The translations under genes were made by a program, and so were the position numbers. DNA of 9,642 nucleotides from JBAROU01 sp049642385. Its GTDB lineage: Bacteria > Chloroflexota > Dehalococcoidia > DSTF01 > RBG-16-68-14. The stretch spans positions 1 through 9,642 of the forward strand of contig JBAROU010000251.1 of the NCBI GenBank assembly GCA_049642385.1, in the 5' to 3' direction. Of the stretch, positions 6,184 to 9,642 are shown piece by piece; the first letter of the stretch is position 1, and each line of letters opens with the position of its first letter. Below the pieces are notes generated by a model that saw only the letters and a list, made by a program, of their open reading frames with translations, made no database searches and was not told the origin of the DNA.

Positions 6184-7485
6184 ATGTCTTCCTCGACAAC
6201 CTTTGCTACAGGATTGCGCTGTCGGGAGTGTAAACGGGAATACCCGCTCGACCCGATCTACGTCTGCGAATTCTGCTTCGGCCCGCTAGAAGTCGATTAC
6301 GACTACGACGCGATGCGCAACGTCGTCACGCGCGAGAGGATCGAGCAGGGGCCACGCTCCATCTGGCGCTACGCCGCTCTGCTCCCCTGCGACGCGGGCA
6401 ACGCCGTCAATATCGAGGCGGGCTTCACGCCGCTGGTCAAGGCGGACCGCCTGGCCGACGAGCTTGGGCTACGCCACCTCTACCTGAAGAACGACTGCGC
6501 CAACCCAACGTGGTCCTTCAAAGACCGCGTTGTCACCGTCGCCGCGACGAAAGCGCGCGAGTTCGGCTTCAAGACGCTCGCCTGTGCCTCTACCGGCAAC
6601 CTGGCGAATAGCGTCTCCGCCCACGCGGCGCGCGCGGGCCTGGACGCGTTCGTCTTCATCCCGTCCGACCTCGAGCAGGGGAAGATCATCGGCTCCGCCG
6701 TCTACGGCGCTACGCTCATTGCCGTCGACGGCAGCTATGACGACGTGAACCGCCTCTGCTCGGAGCTGACCGGCAAGTACGACTGGGCATTCGTCAACGT
6801 CAACATGCGGCCCTACTACGCTGAAGGGAGCAAGACGCTCGGCTACGAAGTGGCCGAGCAACTCGGCTGGCGCGCGCCGGATCACTGCGTCGTGCCGCTG
6901 GCGTCGGGTTCGCTCTACGTGAAGATCTGGAAGGGGCTGCAAGAGCTGGCCAAGCTCTGGCTGATCGATAGCGTCCACACCAAGATGTCCGGCGCGCAAG
7001 CGGCCGGCTGCTCACCGATCGTTACTGCCTGGGAGAGCTGCACGCTGAACGTCAAGCCGGTGCAGCCGCGCACCATCGCCAAGTCGCTCGCCATCGGAAA
7101 CCCGGCCGATGGCTACTACGCGCTTCAGGTGATGGCGGAATCGGGCGGCAGCGGCGTTGCCGTGAGCGACGAAGAGGTCGTCGCCGGCATCCAACTGCTC
7201 GCTCGCACCGAAGGCATCTTCGCCGAAACCGCGGGCGGCGTCGTGATCTCCGGCCTGAAGCGCCTCGCCGAGTCGGGGCGCGTCGGCCGCGACGAAGTCG
7301 TCGTCGCCTACATCACCGGCGCCGGACTGAAGACACAAGAAGCCGTAACCGAGGTGCTCGCACCGCCCCTCCACATCAAGCCGACGCTCGCCTCATTCGA
7401 GGCGGCGTTCGGCGAACGACGTGATGTTGGAGTGCAGGCGGCGGGCAGCGCCCCGGCGACGGAGTCCGCTCCGCGGACCGGATAG
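6184..7485 (+). CDS. thrC: Threonine synthase
   Basis: PLP enzyme of 433 aa that converts O-phospho-L-homoserine and water to L-threonine and phosphate in the cytoplasm. An N-terminal zinc-ribbon-like part has Cys13, Cys16, Cys28 and Cys31. The PLP lysine is Lys113 in SFKDR (111-115). STGNLA at 136-141 is the cofactor-contacting loop. The phosphate loop is PLASGSLYVKIWKG (238-251), the version typical of cyanobacterial and Chloroflexota ThrC rather than the GxGN form. IAKSLAIGNPADGYYAL and AYITGAGLKTQEAV follow. The C-terminal ~25 residues are a low-complexity Ala/Pro/Thr tail. The start is fixed by AGGAGGT (6171-6177), 6 nt before the ATG. It leads a plus-strand cluster; the NIL gene starts 15 nt after its stop. 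Confidence 0.95.
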   Translation: MSSSTTFATGLRCRECKREYPLDPIYVCEFCFGPLEVDYDYDAMRNVVTRERIEQGPRSIWRYAALLPCDAGNAVNIEAGFTPLVKADRLADELGLRHLYLKNDCANPTWSFKDRVVTVAATKAREFGFKTLACASTGNLANSVSAHAARAGLDAFVFIPSDLEQGKIIGSAVYGATLIAVDGSYDDVNRLCSELTGKYDWAFVNVNMRPYYAEGSKTLGYEVAEQLGWRAPDHCVVPLASGSLYVKIWKGLQELAKLWLIDSVHTKMSGAQAAGCSPIVTAWESCTLNVKPVQPRTIAKSLAIGNPADGYYALQVMAESGGSGVAVSDEEVVAGIQLLARTEGIFAETAGGVVISGLKRLAESGRVGRDEVVVAYITGAGLKTQEAVTEVLAPPLHIKPTLASFEAAFGERRDVGVQAAGSAPATESAPRTG

Positions 7486-7500
7486 GGAGGAGAATGCGGC

Positions 7501-7743
7501 ATGGCATCACAACGAGTGAAGTTCACGTTTCCCCAGGAGCTGATCACGTTGCCCATCATCTACGAGCTGGGCAAGCAGTTCAACATCGTCACCAACGTAC
7601 GGCGCGCCGACGTCACCGCCGACCGCGGCTGGGTCGTCCTCCAGCTCGAGGGCGACTTGGGCGAGATCGAGCGCGGCCTCGACTGGGTCGCCGCCAAGGG
7701 CGTCCGTGTCGACCCCGTCCAGGGCGACATCGTCGAAGGGTAA
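7501..7743 (+). CDS. Stand-alone NIL-domain protein
   Basis: An 80-aa protein consisting of one NIL domain, the small ferredoxin-fold module that forms the methionine-sensing C-terminus of the transporter ATPase MetN and the N-terminal half of NIL-ferredoxin proteins. It begins RVKFTFPQELITLPIIYELG and contains the FNIVTN strand that gives the domain its name. Residues 60-80 end DPVQGDIVEG, where NIL-ferredoxins would continue into two 4Fe-4S motifs; here the chain stops and there is no cysteine. The likely role is ligand binding or regulation in aspartate-family or sulfur amino acid metabolism, inferred from the family and from thrC next door. The start is ATG 7501, 8 nt after GGGAGGAG (7485-7492), which overlaps the thrC stop. 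Translational coupling with thrC is likely. Confidence 0.85.
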   Translation: MASQRVKFTFPQELITLPIIYELGKQFNIVTNVRRADVTADRGWVVLQLEGDLGEIERGLDWVAAKGVRVDPVQGDIVEG

Positions 7744-7751
7744 GCGAACGC

Positions 7752-7804
7752 GCCACAGATAGCACAGGTTCTCGCAGAAAAGAGCTCCTGTGCCAGTCTG
7801 TGGC
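7752..7804. repeat. Long imperfect inverted repeat between the NIL and flavin-binding genes
   Basis: The arms at 7752-7768 and 7787-7804 pair over 16 positions (15 Watson-Crick, one G-U), interrupted by one small internal loop, around an 18-nt centre. Neither strand has a T-run after it, so it is not an obvious intrinsic terminator. It fills most of the 79-nt gap between the genes. Confidence 0.75.
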
Positions 7805-7822
7805 AAAAGGATGATCAATTCG

Positions 7823-8500
7823 ATGACGACAACCGACGCCGATCGAAAGACGAAGCGCACCACGCTCAAGCGCCACCCCGAACGTGGTGCGCACGACTTC
7901 GGGACGATCGCGCGCATCCTGGACGAGGCGATCTACTGCCACGTCGGCTTCGTCGTCGACGGGCAGCCGTACGTTGTGCCCACCGGCTTCGGGCGCGATG
8001 GGCGCACGCTCTACATCCACGGCTCGGCCACCAGCCGCATGCTGCGCAATCTCTCCAGTGGCGTCCGCGTCTGCGTCACCGCAACGCTGTTCGACGGGCT
8101 CGTCATGGCGCGCTCGGCGTTCAAGCATTCGATCAACTATCGCTCGGTCGTGGTGCTCGGCATCGCGCAGCCGCTCGAAGCAGACGAGAAGCTGCACGGT
8201 CTGCGCACGATCACAGAGCACATCGCGCCCGGACGCTGGGCAGACGTTCGCTCGCCCAGCGAACAGGAGCTCAAGGCCACATCCGTGCTCAAGCTCGACA
8301 TCGACGAGGCGTCCGCCAAGATCCGGCAGGGGCCGCCCATCGAGGACGAAGAGGATGCCACACGGCCTGTGTGGTCCGGCCAGCTACCGTTCGCCCTCGA
8401 ACCGCAAGCGCTCGTGGCGGACGACCTAACGCCGCCCGATATAGCGCCGCCCGCGTACCTGATCGATTACCGCCGCCCGGACCGCGCCGATGCTCGCTGA
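7823..8500 (+). CDS. PPOX-fold flavin-nucleotide-binding protein (COG3467 type)
   Basis: A 225-aa protein of the pyridoxamine 5'-phosphate oxidase-like split-barrel superfamily, expected to bind FMN or a related flavin cofactor. The family runs through TIARILDEA, CHVGFVVDGQPYVVPT (39-54), LYIHGSATSRMLRNL (63-77), VCVTATLFDGLVMARSAF (83-100) and NYRSVVVLG (105-113). Its biochemical role is not established; relatives include NimA-like reductases and proteins of unknown function. The start at ATG 7823 fits the usual family beginning (MTTTDADR) and has AAAAGGA 11 nt upstream. ATG 7811 and GTG 7790 are in frame, but the first has its purine tract touching the codon and the second lies in the hairpin. 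It sits between the NIL and sulfur-carrier genes. Involvement in their pathway is unproven. Confidence 0.88.
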   Translation: MTTTDADRKTKRTTLKRHPERGAHDFGTIARILDEAIYCHVGFVVDGQPYVVPTGFGRDGRTLYIHGSATSRMLRNLSSGVRVCVTATLFDGLVMARSAFKHSINYRSVVVLGIAQPLEADEKLHGLRTITEHIAPGRWADVRSPSEQELKATSVLKLDIDEASAKIRQGPPIEDEEDATRPVWSGQLPFALEPQALVADDLTPPDIAPPAYLIDYRRPDRADAR

Positions 8501-8525
8501 CCTATGTGCTCATCTATGGCATAAT
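8497..8525 (+). promoter_or_regulatory. Internal promoter for the sulfur-carrier gene
   Basis: CTGACC (8497-8502), a 17-bp spacer and CATAAT (8520-8525) with TGG immediately before it (8517-8519), an extended -10. It begins at the stop codon of the flavin-binding gene. Predicted start is near 8532, leaving only about 10 nt before the ATG at 8542, enough for the GAGGT just upstream of it. Confidence 0.55.
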
Positions 8526-8541
8526 CACAAGTGAGGTTCTC

Positions 8542-8820
8542 ATGGCCGTAACCGTTCGTATACCAACACCCCTGCGCAAGCTGACCAACGAAGAGGACGT
8601 CGTCGTCACCAACGACGGCGGCACCCTCGCCCAGCTCATCGACGCGCTCGAGCGGCAATACCCGGGCCTGAAGGAGCGCGTCTGCGATGAGAGCGGCGAG
8701 CTGCGCCGCTTCGTGAACATCTACGTCAACGGCGAGGACGTGCGCTTCCTCTCCGGCCTCCAGACCTCCATCGAGGACGCGGAAGTGAGCATCGTCCCCG
8801 CCGTGGCCGGCGGCAGCTAG
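8542..8820 (+). CDS. CysO/ThiS/MoaD-like sulfur carrier protein
   Basis: A 92-aa ubiquitin-like sulfur carrier. RFVNIYVNGEDVRFLSGLQT (56-75) and SIVPAVAGGS at the end closely resemble mycobacterial CysO as I remember it, more than ThiS or MoaD. In such proteins the C-terminal Gly-Gly is adenylated by an E1-like enzyme and made into a thiocarboxylate, which donates sulfide; CysO serves O-phosphoserine-dependent cysteine synthesis. Here Gly90-Gly91 is followed by one extra Ser92, so trimming may be needed before activation. The start is ATG 8542 behind GAGGT (8533-8537); a longer in-frame opening back to 8371 overlaps the preceding gene and is not family-like. No E1-like activator, CysM or Mec-type protease is in the window. 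The cluster with thrC and NIL suggests sulfur amino acid synthesis rather than molybdopterin or thiamine. Confidence 0.9.
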   Translation: MAVTVRIPTPLRKLTNEEDVVVTNDGGTLAQLIDALERQYPGLKERVCDESGELRRFVNIYVNGEDVRFLSGLQTSIEDAEVSIVPAVAGGS

Positions 8821-8854
8821 AGAGCAAGGCGAGTCACTCAAGCCTCACTCGTTT

Positions 8855-8874
8855 AAGGCGCTGTGGTAGCGCTT
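8855..8874. terminator. Weak hairpin after the sulfur-carrier gene
   Basis: GCGCT (8858-8862), loop GTGGT, AGCGC (8868-8872), with flanking AA/TT that can extend the stem past a bulged G. Only two T follow, so it is at most a weak or factor-assisted terminator. The rest of the 145-nt gap to the next gene shows only a possible -10 (TACGAT, 8917-8922) with no matching -35. Confidence 0.3.
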
Positions 8875-8965
8875 CGAAGATCGCTCCGTCCAACGGCCCT
8901 GTCAGGATAGATACGCTACGATCCCGAGTTGCAAGCCCACTGTTGAACGCAAGAGGAGAACCTGC

Positions 8966-9331
8966 ATGAACGTCGAGCAGTTCGTCGTCAACATCAACAG
9001 CGAGCAACCAGAGAAGTTGATCGCCTTCTACCGAGATGTCGTCGGCCTGACGCCAAACCCTGAGTTCGGGCCAGGGGCGTTTATGGCAGGATCATCATCA
9101 TTCATCGCATTCATCGTTGAAGGACACAGCGACGTGCAGGGCCCGACGAAGGAGCCACAGCGGATACTGTTGAACTTCATCGTCGGCGACCTGGCGTCAG
9201 AGCAGAAGCGGATCGAGGCGGCGGGCGTCACGTTCATTCTGAGCGCGGCAGAGGAGCCAGGGTTTGGCATCATTTCCACGTTCCTGGACCCGGACGGCAA
9301 CTACTGCCAGCTCATCGAACTCGCCTCCTAG
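8966..9331 (+). CDS. VOC-fold (glyoxalase/bleomycin-resistance/dioxygenase superfamily) protein
   Basis: A 121-aa single VOC protein with two beta-alpha-beta-beta-beta modules. The first runs through SEQPEKLIAFYRDVVGLTPN (12-31). The second runs through NFIVGDLASEQKRIEAAGVTF (70-90) and ends STFLDPDGNYCQLIELA (104-120). Glu117 is at the usual metal-ligand position near the C-terminus. The first strand lacks the His often found there, so metal binding is uncertain. The superfamily covers isomerases, dioxygenases, thiol transferases and drug-binding proteins; no specific role can be assigned. The start is ATG 8966, 7 nt after AGAGGAG (8952-8958). It is probably transcribed separately from the sulfur-carrier gene, as it lies 145 nt downstream. 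Confidence 0.88.
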   Translation: MNVEQFVVNINSEQPEKLIAFYRDVVGLTPNPEFGPGAFMAGSSSFIAFIVEGHSDVQGPTKEPQRILLNFIVGDLASEQKRIEAAGVTFILSAAEEPGFGIISTFLDPDGNYCQLIELAS

Positions 9332-9332
9332 C

Positions 9333-9362
9333 GGATGGCTCGCGCGGCAACCCGCGTCATCC
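9333..9362. terminator. Hairpin just after the VOC gene, possible terminator
   Basis: Outer stem GGATG (9333-9337) with CATCC (9358-9362) and inner stem CGCGG (9343-9347) with CCGCG (9352-9356) closing a CAAC loop. It begins two bases after the stop codon, as terminators often do, but no T-run follows. Confidence 0.4.
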
Positions 9363-9424
9363 AGCGCTAGCTTACGCCTTCGCCGGTTTCTCCGTGATCC
9401 ACGGCGTCAGAAGCATCCTCGGCC

Positions 9425-9453
9425 TTGTGTCCGTTCCATTCGCCTTCTACGAT
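9425..9453 (+). promoter_or_regulatory. Promoter of the methyltransferase gene, probably leaderless
   Basis: TTGTGT (9425-9430), a 17-bp spacer and TACGAT (9448-9453). Only 8 nt separate the -10 from the ATG at 9462, and there is no Shine-Dalgarno, so transcription should begin at or within two bases of the start codon. Confidence 0.5.
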
Positions 9454-9461
9454 AGCCACAC

Positions 9462-9642
9462 ATGGCTCTCTTGGGCTTCGGCTGGCAGAAGGAACGGCTG
9501 CGGCGGCGATTCTACCCGCCCGACTTCCGCGGGATGTACGACCGCCTCCAGGACACGATCGACGAGTACGTCCGCCCCAGCGACATCGTCCTCGACGCCG
9601 GCTGCGGCAGCGGCCGCGTGTTCCAACATCGGCTCGCCGGCC
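9462..9642 (+). CDS. SAM-dependent methyltransferase, N-terminal part, cut by the right edge
   Basis: ATG at 9462 opens a frame of 60 codons to the window end. After a basic, aromatic N-terminus (WQKERLRRRFYPPDF, 8-22) comes DIVLDAGCGSGRVF (41-54), the class I methyltransferase motif I whose glycine-rich loop binds S-adenosylmethionine. This resembles the start of small Methyltransf_11/25-type enzymes. The substrate-determining part is outside the window. There is no Shine-Dalgarno, but a promoter lies close enough for a leaderless mRNA starting at this ATG, which supports the start chosen. Confidence 0.85.
   Translation, partial: MALLGFGWQKERLRRRFYPPDFRGMYDRLQDTIDEYVRPSDIVLDAGCGSGRVFQHRLAG

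Noticed and set aside
7752..7804. Rho-independent terminator after the NIL gene
   Set aside because: The stem is strong, but neither strand has a T-run beyond it, so it is listed as an inverted repeat only.
7494..7814. Frame starting at ATG 7494, just upstream of the NIL start
   Set aside because: It is out of frame with the NIL domain and gives an Arg/His/Gly-rich sequence without motifs; the NIL frame begins at 7501 with good spacing.
8371..8541. Longer start of the sulfur carrier overlapping the flavin-binding gene
   Set aside because: The extension would add 57 Arg/Pro-rich residues absent from CysO/ThiS proteins, whereas ATG 8542 has its own Shine-Dalgarno and promoter.

Overview
The window is high-GC and mostly coding. 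It holds ten or eleven protein genes on both strands, no RNA genes, no mobile elements and no CRISPR array. The gene set points to Chloroflexota, with Actinomycetota as the alternative: a coenzyme F420-dependent oxidoreductase of the MSMEG_4879 type, a class I P450, a threonine synthase of the cyanobacterial/Chloroflexota type, a free-standing NIL-domain protein and a CysO-like sulfur carrier. Several promoters fit the TTGACA / TAnnnT pattern with 17-18 bp spacing, often with an extended TGn -10. This assignment is inferred from protein style, not from a marker gene.

Left part (1-3708). A strong minus-strand promoter and ribosome binding site at the left edge suggest an unidentified gene leaving the window. 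Facing right is a lipoprotein-type sulfatase (204-1742). It converges on, and overlaps by 52 bp, a minus-strand operon of lemA, an HtpX-like M48 membrane protease and a GNAT acetyltransferase. The gap between htpX and the acetyltransferase is a perfect 7-bp tandem array (TCGAnnn x5).

Middle (3709-6056). A short divergent control region with an extended -10 promoter for lemA and two small inverted repeats separates lemA from a cytochrome P450 (3845-5050). The P450 meets an F420-dependent LLM-class oxidoreductase (5047-5955, minus) tail to tail, and the two stop codons share the palindrome CTAG. The LLM gene and thrC diverge from promoters whose -35 boxes lie back to back.

Right part (6057-9642). 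After a structured leader come threonine synthase, a stand-alone NIL-domain protein, a COG3467-type flavin-binding (PPOX-fold) protein and a CysO/ThiS-like sulfur carrier, all on the plus strand. The carrier also has its own promoter. ThrC acts on O-phosphohomoserine, NIL domains sense methionine or accompany homocysteine synthesis, and CysO-type carriers donate sulfide to phosphorylated amino acid precursors. I therefore infer that this block joins threonine-branch and sulfur amino acid metabolism. It is the most interesting system in the window. A VOC-fold protein and the start of a probably leaderless SAM-dependent methyltransferase gene close the window.
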